A stretch of DNA of 27,293 nucleotides from an uncultured Clostridia bacterium (GTDB lineage Bacteria; Bacillota; Clostridia; Peptostreptococcales; Acidaminobacteraceae). The translations under genes and the position numbers were made by a program. The stretch spans positions 1 to 27,293 of the forward strand of contig CAMFGQ010000003.1 in assembly GCA_945950065.1 (NCBI GenBank), given 5' to 3'. Below are positions 1 to 8,694 of this stretch, piece by piece; the stretch's first letter is position 1; each line of letters begins with the position of its first letter. The notes under the pieces were generated by a model. That model was given only the letters and a program-made list of their open reading frames with translations. It was not told the origin of the DNA and made no database searches.

Positions 1-1430
1 CCTAAAGCTTTTACCAAAGTCTCAAAATCCACCTGTGGAGCAGGATCTCCCTGAAGGGTATAGCCAGTAGCGGGGTTATCTTGATGTCCCGTCATGGCTG
101 TTATGCGGTTATCCAGGATCACATTGACGGTTCTGGATTGGTTATAGACCGCATCGAGAAGACTGGTCATACCAGAGTGAAGGAAGGTGGAGTCCCCAAT
201 GACAGAGACAATCTTCTTATCCACTCCTACCTTATCGAGGGCTTTACGGGCGCCATGACCCATGGAAATACTAGCACCCATACAGATAACGGAGTCCGTT
301 GCATTAAGAGGTGGAGCACCACCTAGGGTGTAGCAACCGATATCTCCAGTAATCATGATGTTGCCTTGCTTACTCAGCTCGTAGAAAAATCCACGGTGAG
401 GACAGCCAGCACAAAGGATGGGTGGTCGAGCAACGGTTAATTCTGGACCAGCTACTTTAAATTCACTTTCAATCCCCAAAATTCCCTGACGAATGATATC
501 AGGATTGAGCTCTCCAACGTTGGGAATCACTTCTTTACCTATGACTTTTAGTCCCTGGGCTTTAATCTGTTCTTCCATAAAGGGCTCAAGTTCCTCTACC
601 ACATACACCTCATCATGGGATAAGATGAACTCTTCAATGAGGCCCATGGCCAGAGGATAAGTAATACCAAGCTTCAGGATATCTGCTGTTTCCCCAAAGA
701 CTTCTTTCACATAATTGTAGCTTGCTCCTGCTGTGATGATTCCCATCTTATTGCCAAAGGATTCAAGGCGATTAAGTTTACTTTCTTCACTGTACTGGGC
801 AAGGCGAACCAAACGATCTTCTACGATGGGATGTCTTCTTTTGGCATTGCCTGGGTTAGCAATGTAGCGCCCTGCTTGTCTTTCATAGGGAATGACATCG
901 ACTTCTGTTCTCTCCCCTGTTTCAACAAGTCCCTTACTGTGACAAACACGGGTGGTTAGTCTTAACAGAACCAGAGTTTCAAATTCCTCACTAAGTCTGT
1001 AGGCTTCCTCCATAAAGTCCAAGCATTCCTGTGGCGTACTTGGCTCAATGCAAGGGATTTTTGCAAACTTAGCATAGATTCGGTTATCCTGCTCATTTTG
1101 GGAAGAATGACAGCCAGGATCATCTGCACTGACCAGAATCATTCCACCTGTCACCCCTGTGTAACCAATGGTAAAGAGAGGGTCAGCTGCAACATTGACG
1201 CCTACGTGCTTCATGGCTGCTAAACTTCTTACACCTGCCATGGATGCACCCAAGGCTGATTCTAATGCCACCTTCTCATTGGGTGCCCACTCTGCTACAA
1301 GCTCCTTGTGCTGTGCTAGATTCTCCAAAATCTCCGTACTGGGAGTTCCAGGATAAGCTGCAGCATAGATGACGCCTACTTCATAGGCACCTTGTGCCAG
1401 GGCTTCGTTGCCCGTCATTAGTTTTTTCAT
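1..1430 (-). CDS. iorA: Indolepyruvate:ferredoxin oxidoreductase alpha subunit, C-terminus off the window
   Basis: The protein begins MKKLMTGNEALAQGAYEVGV and runs about 476 codons to the left edge; family members have roughly 590-600 residues, so the C-terminal ferredoxin-like [4Fe-4S] domain lies outside. IorA with IorB is a thiamine-diphosphate enzyme of the cytoplasm that oxidises arylpyruvates from aromatic amino acids to aryl-CoA and CO2, reducing ferredoxin. Visible family marks are the N-terminal PGTPSTE stretch, a middle CAGCPHRGFF motif, the GDIGCYTLGGAPPL segment and the VIGDSTFLHSG segment of the ThDP/Mg site. The ATG overlaps the ptb stop as ATGA, so the two are translationally coupled. 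The partner iorB would be expected just beyond the left edge. An alternative is a related 2-oxoacid:ferredoxin oxidoreductase of different substrate choice, but the fused alpha layout favours IorA. Confidence 0.93.
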   Translation of the reverse strand, partial: MKKLMTGNEALAQGAYEVGVIYAAAYPGTPSTEILENLAQHKELVAEWAPNEKVALESALGASMAGVRSLAAMKHVGVNVAADPLFTIGYTGVTGGMILVSADDPGCHSSQNEQDNRIYAKFAKIPCIEPSTPQECLDFMEEAYRLSEEFETLVLLRLTTRVCHSKGLVETGERTEVDVIPYERQAGRYIANPGNAKRRHPIVEDRLVRLAQYSEESKLNRLESFGNKMGIITAGASYNYVKEVFGETADILKLGITYPLAMGLIEEFILSHDEVYVVEELEPFMEEQIKAQGLKVIGKEVIPNVGELNPDIIRQGILGIESEFKVAGPELTVARPPILCAGCPHRGFFYELSKQGNIMITGDIGCYTLGGAPPLNATDSVICMGASISMGHGARKALDKVGVDKKIVSVIGDSTFLHSGMTSLLDAVYNQSRTVNVILDNRITAMTGHQDNPATGYTLQGDPAPQVDFETLVKAL

Positions 1431-2326
1431 TTGCTCTCCTTCTTGTGTCGTGCAATACATTTTCCTAGTGCGATGCTATAGAGCTTAGACTCCATGCTGT
1501 CTGCTCTGCTGACTAGAACTAAGGGTATTTTGGCGCCCATGATAATCCCTGCTGATTCTGCACCAGCAGCATAAGTAAAGGACTTACCAAGAGCGTTACC
1601 TGTTTCAATGGAGGGAACGAGAATAAAGTCTACCTCCCCTGCAATCTGGGATGAAAAGTTCTTTGTCTTTGCGGCTTCCTTGCTGAAGATCAGATCCAGT
1701 GCAAGAGGTCCTTCAAAAACAAGTCCTTCTTCCTTCACTTCTTCTTGCAATCTTCTTGCATCCACTGTGGCTTGCATCTTCTCATTGACCTTCTCTTTTG
1801 CTGCAAGTCCCGCAACCTTTACTTCGTCATAACCAAGTGCCTTGAAGACTTCCAGTCCATTTTCGAGGATTGCCTTCTTCTGGTCATAATCAGGTTGTAA
1901 GAGCATACCGCCATCGGTTAGGCCTAACAATTTTCCATAACTTTCCATCTCATAGATCATCATATGACTGAGAAGTGCTTTGTCGCGTAAGTCAAAGCGT
2001 TTATCAAGTAGTGCCTTGAGAATCACAGCTGTATCCACAAGCCCTTTCATCACAAGGTCTGCTTCACCCTTCGCCACGGTTTCCATGGCTTTTTCAGCTG
2101 CCTGGACTGGATTCTGGGCATGGATGATCTCCATGTCCTTTGGAAGTCCCAGTTGATCAAGTAAGGACGTGATTTTCTCTTGATCACCAAAAAGCAGGGG
2201 CTCAGCAATACCATCTTTTTTTGCCTGAGTGACTGCCTTTAGGATGTTCTCATCTTCAGCTGCCACCACAGCTAGCAGACAGGAACCTTCCTCTGCACGT
2301 GTGTAAATCTCCTGTAATTTCCTCAT
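1427..2326 (-). CDS. ptb: Phosphate butyryltransferase (phosphate acyltransferase family)
   Basis: This 299-residue protein has the phosphate acetyl/butyryltransferase fold, with a conserved LVMKGLVDTAVILKALLD segment near residue 90 and a C-terminal half rich in the family's GPLALD, FILVPSIETGNAL and IPLVLVSRADS blocks. The length fits Ptb (about 300), which is shorter than many Pta enzymes. Ptb converts acyl-CoA and phosphate to acyl-phosphate, which a butyrate kinase can use to make ATP. Placed directly before iorA, it plausibly handles aryl- or branched-acyl-CoA from amino-acid oxidation rather than classic sugar-to-butyrate flux; that is inference. It starts at an ATG with AAGGA six bases upstream. 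The start overlaps the TPR gene stop by ATGA and its own stop overlaps the iorA start. No butyrate kinase gene is in the window. Confidence 0.87.
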   Translation of the reverse strand: MRKLQEIYTRAEEGSCLLAVVAAEDENILKAVTQAKKDGIAEPLLFGDQEKITSLLDQLGLPKDMEIIHAQNPVQAAEKAMETVAKGEADLVMKGLVDTAVILKALLDKRFDLRDKALLSHMMIYEMESYGKLLGLTDGGMLLQPDYDQKKAILENGLEVFKALGYDEVKVAGLAAKEKVNEKMQATVDARRLQEEVKEEGLVFEGPLALDLIFSKEAAKTKNFSSQIAGEVDFILVPSIETGNALGKSFTYAAGAESAGIIMGAKIPLVLVSRADSMESKLYSIALGKCIARHKKESK

Positions 2327-3369
2327 TCGCGGTCCTTTCTCATATGTTCTTTCCAGGTTTGTATTAATTCATCATCTGGAGCCAGTTGTTCTGCTCTCTT
2401 GATTTCTTCAAAGGCACCCAATTGATCTTTTAGTTCAAAAAGGGCGATGGCCAAATTGAGATGAAGATCTGGATGTTCTGCAAGCTTCAGTCCCTCTTCA
2501 AGGAGGATTTTTGCTTCAGCAGCTTCACCAACAAAGAGATGACAAATGGCCAGTTCATTGTAAAGATGAATGTCTTCACGATGATGTTGTAAGAGACTAT
2601 AGAAGGTGCTCAGTGCTTCTTTGTATTCTTCTAAAAAGCGAAGACTGAGACCATAGTAAAAGTGTAGCTCATACCAATGGGGAAAGTCTGGAAGTAAACT
2701 CTTAAAGACTTGCCTTGCTTCTTCAAATCGCTCTTTAAAGAGGAGTTCCTTACCCCGTAAATAGTCTTGACGCCGCTCAGCAAGGGGAATTCTTGTAAGG
2801 ACCTCTGTTTGGATCTCCTCAGGGGCATCTTGCTCAAGAAGTCTTTTCCAAGCTTCAAGGGCCTCAGCATAGCGCTCCAAATGAAAGAAATGATAACCCT
2901 GATGATAACTGACACCCCAAGAAGGATCCTCCTTTTCAAGAAAGGCCAGGGCTAACTCGCTGTAATTTTGTCCCTCTTTAACCAGTTCATTGCAGGCTTC
3001 TGCAGCAAGAAGATACATTCCCTCTTCTTCTAGACCAAGACTAATCAGGCCTCTAGTCATAACAAGGGCCCTAAAGGGTGATTCTTTCAATGTATCCAGT
3101 AGGAGTCCATAGACAGGCTGAACGCGACCAATGATCTCTCGATACAGTTCTTTGTCCTTAAAGTCAGGATCAGCTCCATAGAGATAGAGGATGCCCGAAG
3201 CAAGCTCCTTGGTCCCCAAATCAAGATCGCCTTGACTGATCTTTTCTTCCAGTACCTCAGTAAAAAGAGGTAGAGCTGTTCCCTGAGGTAAAACAAGGTC
3301 CTCTAGACTCAGCTCTTTGTTTAATTCTAAAAACGAAAGATCAGCTGTTGCTTTGGGAAAGCTCTGCAT
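2323..3369 (-). CDS. Tetratricopeptide repeat protein of unknown function
   Basis: The protein has about 348 residues and no signal peptide or membrane segment. The C-terminal 200 residues hold several TPR-like helical pairs, for example the stretches around WYELHFYYGLSLRFLEEYKEAL, IHLYNELAICHLFVGEAAEA and PDLHLNLAIALFELKDQLGA, each with the small/aromatic spacing of a TPR. Such repeats bind other proteins; no enzymatic motif is seen. A GTG two codons upstream (3373-3375) is possible, but it directly abuts the AGGAGG, while the ATG at 3367-3369 sits six bases from it, so I chose the ATG. The gene start overlaps the nadK end by 29 bases and its stop overlaps the ptb start, so it belongs to the same operon. 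Its role beside NAD kinase and amino-acid oxidation genes is unknown. Confidence 0.8.
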   Translation of the reverse strand: MQSFPKATADLSFLELNKELSLEDLVLPQGTALPLFTEVLEEKISQGDLDLGTKELASGILYLYGADPDFKDKELYREIIGRVQPVYGLLLDTLKESPFRALVMTRGLISLGLEEEGMYLLAAEACNELVKEGQNYSELALAFLEKEDPSWGVSYHQGYHFFHLERYAEALEAWKRLLEQDAPEEIQTEVLTRIPLAERRQDYLRGKELLFKERFEEARQVFKSLLPDFPHWYELHFYYGLSLRFLEEYKEALSTFYSLLQHHREDIHLYNELAICHLFVGEAAEAKILLEEGLKLAEHPDLHLNLAIALFELKDQLGAFEEIKRAEQLAPDDELIQTWKEHMRKDRE

Positions 3370-4198
3370 CTTCACCCTCCTGAAGGAAACGGAAAATATG
3401 TTTGTCGATGATTTTGTTGCGATAGAGATCGTAATAGCTCATCTTCTTACCACGGATGATGCGCACCTTCTTCTGACTAGTGGTGATTTCCAACTCCTCA
3501 ATGTACTCCCTGGATGCCATCAGTCCATCACAGGCTACACTAGCTGAACGATACTTGGCTTTCACCACTTTTAGCCGGATTTTGGCATCAGCTGGAATGA
3601 CGATGGAATTCTTCAGTGGCCGATTGATGCGGTTATCATTGGGTTGAAGAGGCGTAATCTGATAGCAAGGTAGATTCCAGTGCAGTGCTGCACCCCCTGC
3701 CCAGATAGCATAGCCTGTGGTCCCAATGGGTGTTGAAAAGATCAGTCCATCCCCTGTAAAATAATTAAAAGGTTTATCATCGATATAAATATGCGCTTCA
3801 AGCATTTTGGGGTGATAGTGTTTAATCACCGCTTCATTGAAGACATAATTGGCAATCTTTTTACCACTGATGGTGGTACTGATGACCTCTAGAAGAGGAA
3901 ACTCATCATAGAAATGTTCATCTTGGCTTAAGAGCTCAGGCAGCTTATCAATCTCATTGGGAAGGAGTCCTGGTAGAAAACCAAGGCTACCTGTATTCAC
4001 ACCTAAAAAAGGCACATTGAGCTCTTCATGGCTACGAATGGCACTGAGCATGGTACCATCTCCCCCAACAACAAGGATGAGATCGGGATTGTTTTTTGTA
4101 ATGATAAAGTTATGCTTGCGAAGGATGTTCATGACTTGATTCTTTACCGTTATACTCTTTTTCACCTTGTTGTGAAAAACAAAAACTCGTTTGATCAT
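3341..4198 (-). CDS. nadK: NAD kinase
   Basis: This 285-residue protein phosphorylates NAD to NADP with ATP (or polyphosphate in some members) in the cytoplasm. The hallmark GGDGT motif is at residues 45-49, followed by GVNTGSLGFLPG (about 66-77), which belongs to the NAD-binding region. The second conserved block, TGDGLIFSTPIGTTGYA, lies in the C-terminal domain. Length fits the short bacterial class. The ATG overlaps the stop of the upstream radical SAM gene as ATGA, and the end runs into the TPR gene, so it is the second gene of a five-gene unit. Clostridial nadK is often beside recN or argR; here it is instead coupled to amino-acid oxidation genes, which is less usual. Confidence 0.95.
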   Translation of the reverse strand: MIKRVFVFHNKVKKSITVKNQVMNILRKHNFIITKNNPDLILVVGGDGTMLSAIRSHEELNVPFLGVNTGSLGFLPGLLPNEIDKLPELLSQDEHFYDEFPLLEVISTTISGKKIANYVFNEAVIKHYHPKMLEAHIYIDDKPFNYFTGDGLIFSTPIGTTGYAIWAGGAALHWNLPCYQITPLQPNDNRINRPLKNSIVIPADAKIRLKVVKAKYRSASVACDGLMASREYIEELEITTSQKKVRIIRGKKMSYYDLYRNKIIDKHIFRFLQEGEDAELSQSNS

Positions 4199-5724
4199 GC
4201 CTTCTCCTCCCTATACACAAGCTGTTTGTCATAGTCAATCTGATAGTAGACAGGGTCCTCCACAAGGCCTTCACCATCATAATAACTCATAAGTTGATTG
4301 GTTTCTTTATCCATTCTTCCTCGAAAGAAAAGATGGCGTCTGTTACGTCTTTTTCTTCTATAGTCCAGTTCAAGGGTTTCTTTGACCACTTGATCTGAAA
4401 ACTCACCCAAGATGAGAAGGCGATTTTCCAAGGAATGCCGCTCAAAGAGCTTATCCTTGGGAAAATGTTCAGCCATCCACCAATAGACATCAAAGACTCC
4501 CCTCTTTCTCGTCAAATAGTCCAAGGTCATGGGGATATCCTCTTCGGGATAGAGATCCATCATCCTCTCAATGGACTTTAGAAGTTTAACGGCAGAGAAG
4601 GACAGATCATTGGTAGCGAGCACCTCATAGGGAGCTTCACTGGAAGCAAGAATGCCAAAGCTTTCCTTCTGCTGATAGAGCAAGGTACCAGGCATCAGCT
4701 TTAAAAAGCCCAACTGAATAAAATCAGGCTCAAGACTAGCTAGCTCCTCATAACTTGAGCGAATGTTATCAAAAGTGGAACCAGGTAATCCACAGATTAA
4801 ATCAAGATGTACATGACCAGGAAAAAGATCAATAAACTCTTTTAAGCGATCTTTGTATTTGGGATAAAAGATGTTGCGATTGGAGAGATAATTAACTTCA
4901 TTTTCAATGTTCTGGATGCCCACTTCCACCTGGAATAGACCCTCTCTTGCATCCCTAAAGGCATCAAGCAAGGCTTGAGGAAGAAGATGAGGAGCCAGTT
5001 CCATATGGAAACTGGTCTTGCCCCGATCCATTTTTTTAATGAAAGAGATCATTTCCAATGCTCTGGGTAAATTGATGTTGAAGCTACGGTCCACAAATTT
5101 AACCAGGGGTACTTCCTGCTCAATAAAGACCTGAAGGTCTTTTTTCACCAGTGCCATAGGCCGATAGCGTACACCCGTGGAACCGCTCATACAGTAGCTA
5201 CAGCCAAAGGGACAACCACGTTGCGACTCATAGTAGATGATCTGATGTCCTTGAAGCTGAAAATAGGGATAAGCAAAGTCCAACACTTCTTCACGATGCA
5301 TAGGTGCCAAATGCTTACCATAACTAATGCCAATCCATTTTTCTGGTTCATCAGGATGGGCTAAAAAGTGTTTAAAGGGAGTCTCTCCCTCACCCATGAT
5401 CACACCATCACAAAACGGAAGATAGCTGTGTACTGAACTGGAGGCTTCAGGTCCTCCCAGGAGATAGATGGCCTTTGGGTGGATCTTTCGCATATCTTTT
5501 AACAGATCAAGCAGCTGTCGTCCATTCCAAATATAGGCTGATAGGCAGATCACTTCATAGGACTCAAAATCCGAGTCCAACAGGATCTCCCGCAGATTCA
5601 TGTTAATGGTGTATTCTTTTAAGTCCACTTCATGGCCTTCTCGTCGACCAAGTTCAACCAGATACCCTAAGGCAAGATTGGAGTGAACATAACGTGAATT
5701 TAATGCTAAACACAGAATTTTCAT
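4195..5724 (-). CDS. B12-binding domain radical SAM protein (DUF4080-type)
   Basis: About 509 residues. Residues 1-120 form a cobalamin-binding-like Rossmann domain (start MKILCLALNSRYVHSNLALG, then YLLGGPEASSS near 87-97). A radical SAM core follows with the CX3CX2C cluster-binding cysteines at 171, 175 and 178 (CPFGCSYC). The C-terminal region resembles the DUF4080 extension. These proteins use a [4Fe-4S] cluster and S-adenosylmethionine, often with cobalamin; the substrate is unknown. An upstream in-frame ATG (5763) would add 13 residues, but it has no ribosome site and lies upstream of the -10 element TATAAT. The ATG at 5722-5724 has GAGG five bases upstream, so I chose that start. First gene of the nadK-TPR-ptb-iorA operon; the stop overlaps the nadK start by four bases. 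Confidence 0.88.
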   Translation of the reverse strand: MKILCLALNSRYVHSNLALGYLVELGRREGHEVDLKEYTINMNLREILLDSDFESYEVICLSAYIWNGRQLLDLLKDMRKIHPKAIYLLGGPEASSSVHSYLPFCDGVIMGEGETPFKHFLAHPDEPEKWIGISYGKHLAPMHREEVLDFAYPYFQLQGHQIIYYESQRGCPFGCSYCMSGSTGVRYRPMALVKKDLQVFIEQEVPLVKFVDRSFNINLPRALEMISFIKKMDRGKTSFHMELAPHLLPQALLDAFRDAREGLFQVEVGIQNIENEVNYLSNRNIFYPKYKDRLKEFIDLFPGHVHLDLICGLPGSTFDNIRSSYEELASLEPDFIQLGFLKLMPGTLLYQQKESFGILASSEAPYEVLATNDLSFSAVKLLKSIERMMDLYPEEDIPMTLDYLTRKRGVFDVYWWMAEHFPKDKLFERHSLENRLLILGEFSDQVVKETLELDYRRKRRNRRHLFFRGRMDKETNQLMSYYDGEGLVEDPVYYQIDYDKQLVYREEKA

Positions 5725-5740
5725 AGTTTCCTCATCCTTC

Positions 5741-5770
5741 ATTATAGACGAAAGTCTAGCCATTGGCTAG
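5741..5770 (-). promoter_or_regulatory. Promoter of the radical SAM operon with two inverted repeats
   Basis: On the minus strand a perfect -10 TATAAT (5741-5746) is preceded at 17 bases by a weaker -35, TAGCCA. Two inverted repeats overlap it: CTAGCC-ATT-GGCTAG at 5756-5770 covers the -35 side, and TAGAC-GAAA-GTCTA at 5745-5758 reaches the -10. They look like operator sites, but no regulator is identified. Confidence 0.55.
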
Positions 5771-5802
5771 CTCGTGCAGGAACAAGAATCTCACATCTCT
5801 GT

Positions 5803-5836
5803 AAAAAAAGAAACCTCCCCCAAGGGGAGAGGTCTT
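5803..5836 (-). terminator. Rho-independent terminator after argS
   Basis: Read on the minus strand, a GC-rich hairpin with CCCC/GGGG and AGGT/ACCT pairing (one two-base bulge) is followed by a run of seven T before position 5803. It closes the argS transcript just before the promoter of the next operon. Confidence 0.85.
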
Positions 5837-5852
5837 GTGTCTATGAAGGAAT

Positions 5853-7553
5853 TTACATTTTCTTGGGTGCTTCCATGTTGATGAGGTTCATGCCATTCTC
5901 AAGGACAATGCTAACCGCCTTGACTAGGGCAAGTTTAGCTTGTTTTTCTTCTTGGTTTTCTACCAAAACACTTACCTGAGAATAGAACTTATTAAAGAGC
6001 TTCGCTAAGCCCATGAGATAACGAGAGAGATTGGCTGGCTCCATTTTCTCAAAGGCAGACTGAATGACAGATGGAAAACGTCCCATTTCCCAAAGCAGTT
6101 CTCTGCTTGCTTCTTCAGAGAGATAGCTGACATCAATGTCCTGACTCTCGTCATAGTTTCCTTTATCCAGAAGTGAATGACAGCGTACATTAGAGTACTG
6201 CAGATAGGGTCCTGTTTCACCTTCAAAACTAATGGCCTCATCCCAGTCAAAGACATAGTCTTTGATTCTGCTATTGGAGAGTTCCCGGTAAGCCAGTGCG
6301 CCAAGTCCTACTTGTCGAGCAACTTCCTGCTTCTCTTCTAGATTGGGATTCTTTTCTTCAATGATGGATAGGGTCTTGTCAATGGCTGTTTGAATCACTT
6401 CTTCAAGGAAGATGTTATCTCCATCACGACTGGAGATTTTGCCATCCTCCATCATCACCAGTCCATGATCCACATGCTCGCACTGATGCCACCATTCATA
6501 ACCCATTTTTTTCAAGATGGCTTTTAACTGGGTAAAGTGAAGGCGTTGTTCACTTCCTACCACATAGCAGTTGCGATAAAAATCATAGTGATTCTTTCGA
6601 TAAATGGCTGCAGCAATATCTCGAGTAATGTAAAGACTAGTTCCTTGGGAGGTGGTAACAAGGGCATTGGGTAATCCTTCATCACTTAAATCAATCACCT
6701 CTGCACCTTGATCCTTTTTCAGCAAGCCTTTATCTAAAAGCTCCTGTCGGATCGCGGGCATTTGATCAGAATAGAAGGCTTCTCCTGCAAAGGAATCAAA
6801 ATGACAACCAATCAGTCCATAGACACGGTTGTACTCTTTCAGGGAGACATCTTTAAACCACTTCCACAGTTCCAGTGCTTCTGGGTCTTTTTCTTCTTCT
6901 AGTTTGTAGAACCAGCGTCTTGCTTCATCCATATAGCTGGGATCATTTTCGGAAGCTTGATTGAATTTCACATAGAGCTCAAGGAGACCTCGCACCCCAA
7001 TTTTCTCAATATGCTCCCGATCTCCCCAGTGTTTAAAGGCGGTAATGATTTTTCCAAAGTTAATTCCATAGTCACCTAGATGGTTGATGGCAATACCCTT
7101 ATAACCAAGGAAGTTGGTGATCTTATAGAGGCTAGACCCAATCATAATGCCCCGGATATGGCCAAAGTGGAGTTCTTTTGAGATGTTAGCCGAGGAATAC
7201 TCGATGATAACAGGGCGATTCTCTCCCTCTGTACTGGAGCCATAGTTTTCTTTTTCTCGCAGCACATCCCCCAAAATGGCTTTAGCCAGGATTTCCTCTT
7301 TGATGTAGAAATTCAGATAGGGTCCAATGGCCTTTACATCAAATTCATTGGATTGAATATCTTCTGCTAGTTCTTGTGCGATGACAACGGGATTCTTGCG
7401 CATAGATTTGGCTAATTTAAAACAGGGAAAAGCAAGATCACCTTGGTCAGCATGTTTTGGTTGCTCCATGGTATCTAGGATCTCTTCTTGGTTCATATAG
7501 TCCCCTAAATGAGACTCCAGAACCTTAGCAATGGTCAATTCAAATTGTTTCAT
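5853..7553 (-). CDS. argS: Arginyl-tRNA synthetase
   Basis: This 566-residue class I synthetase charges tRNA-Arg with arginine in the cytoplasm. Seen: an N-terminal additional domain typical of ArgRS (about residues 1-100), the HIGH-type signature as HFGH at 129-132 inside SSANISKELHFGHIRG, a KMSKS-equivalent region GKISSRDGD, and an anticodon-binding helical C-terminus ending near LENGMNLINMEAPKKM. Length is normal. The ATG at 7551-7553 has a GGAGGA ribosome site. A T-box leader upstream and a terminator downstream make it a single-gene unit controlled by arginine-tRNA charging. The neighbouring rhomboid pair is divergent. Confidence 0.97.
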   Translation of the reverse strand: MKQFELTIAKVLESHLGDYMNQEEILDTMEQPKHADQGDLAFPCFKLAKSMRKNPVVIAQELAEDIQSNEFDVKAIGPYLNFYIKEEILAKAILGDVLREKENYGSSTEGENRPVIIEYSSANISKELHFGHIRGIMIGSSLYKITNFLGYKGIAINHLGDYGINFGKIITAFKHWGDREHIEKIGVRGLLELYVKFNQASENDPSYMDEARRWFYKLEEEKDPEALELWKWFKDVSLKEYNRVYGLIGCHFDSFAGEAFYSDQMPAIRQELLDKGLLKKDQGAEVIDLSDEGLPNALVTTSQGTSLYITRDIAAAIYRKNHYDFYRNCYVVGSEQRLHFTQLKAILKKMGYEWWHQCEHVDHGLVMMEDGKISSRDGDNIFLEEVIQTAIDKTLSIIEEKNPNLEEKQEVARQVGLGALAYRELSNSRIKDYVFDWDEAISFEGETGPYLQYSNVRCHSLLDKGNYDESQDIDVSYLSEEASRELLWEMGRFPSVIQSAFEKMEPANLSRYLMGLAKLFNKFYSQVSVLVENQEEKQAKLALVKAVSIVLENGMNLINMEAPKKM

Positions 7554-7559
7554 TCTTCC

Positions 7560-7759
7560 TCCAAAAAAATAAAAAAAGTCTCCTTGTAGAGACGAGATGT
7601 TTCCCGCGGTACCACTCTACTTAGTTAGACTCACTCAAAAGGTTATGGGAATTGTATAAAGCGCGCCATCTCATCCTTCACCCTCTGGCTTCCACCCTCC
7701 CAGATTCGCTGCGGCTTCCAATGAGATTTCCTCTTCTACCCATGTATGCTATCATAGTT
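7560..7759 (-). ncRNA. T-box leader of argS (tRNA-Arg sensing)
   Basis: On the minus strand, about 200 bases before argS carry the T-box motif AGAGTGGTACCGCGGG (7605-7620 region). The antiterminator can form by GTAGAG pairing with CTCTAC, and the competing terminator is GTCTC-TACAAG-GAGAC (7578-7593) followed by T7ATTTTTTT. Stem I appears as a base pairing of ATGGG with CCCAT and an inner helix ATCTCAT/ATGAGAT. The sequence between these on the 3' side is GGCGCGCTTT, so CGC (Arg) around 7661-7665 is the best specifier candidate. The family mechanism is transcription readthrough when uncharged tRNA-Arg binds. The exact Stem I pairing is my inference. Confidence 0.88.
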
Positions 7760-7765
7760 GTGTAT

Positions 7766-7794
7766 AAACTATCACAGAGAAAGGCAGAGGTCAA
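7766..7794 (-). promoter_or_regulatory. argS promoter (upstream of the T-box leader)
   Basis: On the minus strand TTGACC (7789-7794), a 17-base spacer and TAGTTT (7766-7771) preceded by TGA give an extended -10 promoter. Its layout matches that of pheS (TTGACG, 17 bases, TGC-TAGACT). The inverted repeat ATAGTT-(7)-AACTAT covers the -10. The -35 overlaps the ribosome site of the decayed rhomboid copy on the other strand. Confidence 0.6.
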
Positions 7795-7795
7795 G

Positions 7796-8602
7796 ACATC
7801 GAGGAAAAGAAAGTTCGTTCTCGAGGCTTATCTTTTGATCCTGATTGTGCTCTTCTATCTCATGTATAAGAAGGATCCAACCGTTTCACTGGTGACCATG
7901 ATTGATGCCGGCCCACCCATCGGTTTTCTCATAGCTGAAGGTGAAGTATGGCGATATTTCACTGGAATGTTTCTTCACGGCTCTTGGACTCATGTCATCG
8001 ACAATTGCATTGGGTTATACATTTTGGGGAGAAAAATTGAAGCCTATTATGGAACTTGACGATTTATCCTCATCACCCTTGGCATTGGGCTAGCCACCAA
8101 CGCAAGCTTCTTCTTTCACATGAACATGAAAAACGGAGCCTCAGGTGTGCTCTATGGCTATATGGCCTTCTATCTCTATCTCTATTTCTTTAAGCGTGAA
8201 GAGTTTAAGACATCTAATCCTCTCGTTTTTATCTACTTAGGGTTATCCTTATTCTATGTCATCTATGACCTAATCTATGGTCCTTCTGGTTCTCTGGCTC
8301 AACATCTGGAGCCAGGACAGCTCCCTCCCACCACTGACCATTCTGGCCATCTCTTTGGCTTTTTAGGTGGTTTTGCACTCTATCTCCTTATTGACCGAGA
8401 GAAAGTAAAAAATATCCATAAGGTAGTTCTAGCTTCAGCACTGGCACTCCTTCTCCTACTAACGGGAATTCATGTCCATCAGTACTATGGCACGGAAGAC
8501 TACTACATGGATAAAATTGCCTATCTGACGGAGAAAAAACTTCCAGCCAAAGCAAACTATTATATTCGGGAATACTTAAATAAGTTTCAGCGCAACCCCT
8601 AA
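7796..8602 (+). pseudogene. Decayed rhomboid-family intramembrane serine protease (tandem paralogue 1)
   Basis: A rhomboid reading frame homologous to the intact gene that follows, with about 268 codons and two lesions. First, the codon aligned with the paralogue's ATG is ACA (7796-7798); GAGG still lies five bases upstream, and the next 27 codons align without gaps (E10, Y12 and KDP at 26-28 shared). Second, codon 88 is TGA (8057-8059), where the paralogue has Lys; the frame resumes as RFILITLG. The rest is open, keeping the HxxxN pair (HVIDN), the catalytic Ser in GASG and the His in SGHLFG, so decay is probably recent. A longer loop (about GPSGSLAQHLEPG) precedes the His. Reinitiation at ATG 8120 would miss part of the active site. 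A sequencing error at one lesion would not explain both. Confidence 0.8.
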
Positions 8603-8644
8603 GCACAAATACATGCCCTGCTTATTCTTCACCAGAAAAGGTAT

Positions 8645-8669
8645 ATACTCATAGGTACAAGAAGAGTAT
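8645..8669 (+). promoter_or_regulatory. Possible regulatory inverted repeat before the intact rhomboid gene
   Basis: ATACTC (8645-8650) and GAGTAT (8664-8669) form an inverted repeat with a 13-base spacer in the 92-base gap before the ATG. TATACT at 8644-8649 could be a -10, but I see no good -35. Function is unproven. Confidence 0.3.
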
Positions 8670-8694
8670 TTACATAAGGAGATAAAGAAGTTCT

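Noticed and set aside
7652..7795. Extended N-terminus of the first rhomboid frame
   Set aside because: It lies in the argS T-box leader and promoter, has no ribosome site, and its peptide has no counterpart in the paralogue.
8057..8059. In-frame TGA of the rhomboid copy as a selenocysteine codon, given the Sec machinery in the window and a small GGC/GCC hairpin some 25 bases downstream
   Set aside because: The paralogue has Lys, not Cys, at this position, the frame also lacks a start codon, and the hairpin is too weak to call a SECIS element. A nonsense mutation (for instance CGA to TGA) is simpler.
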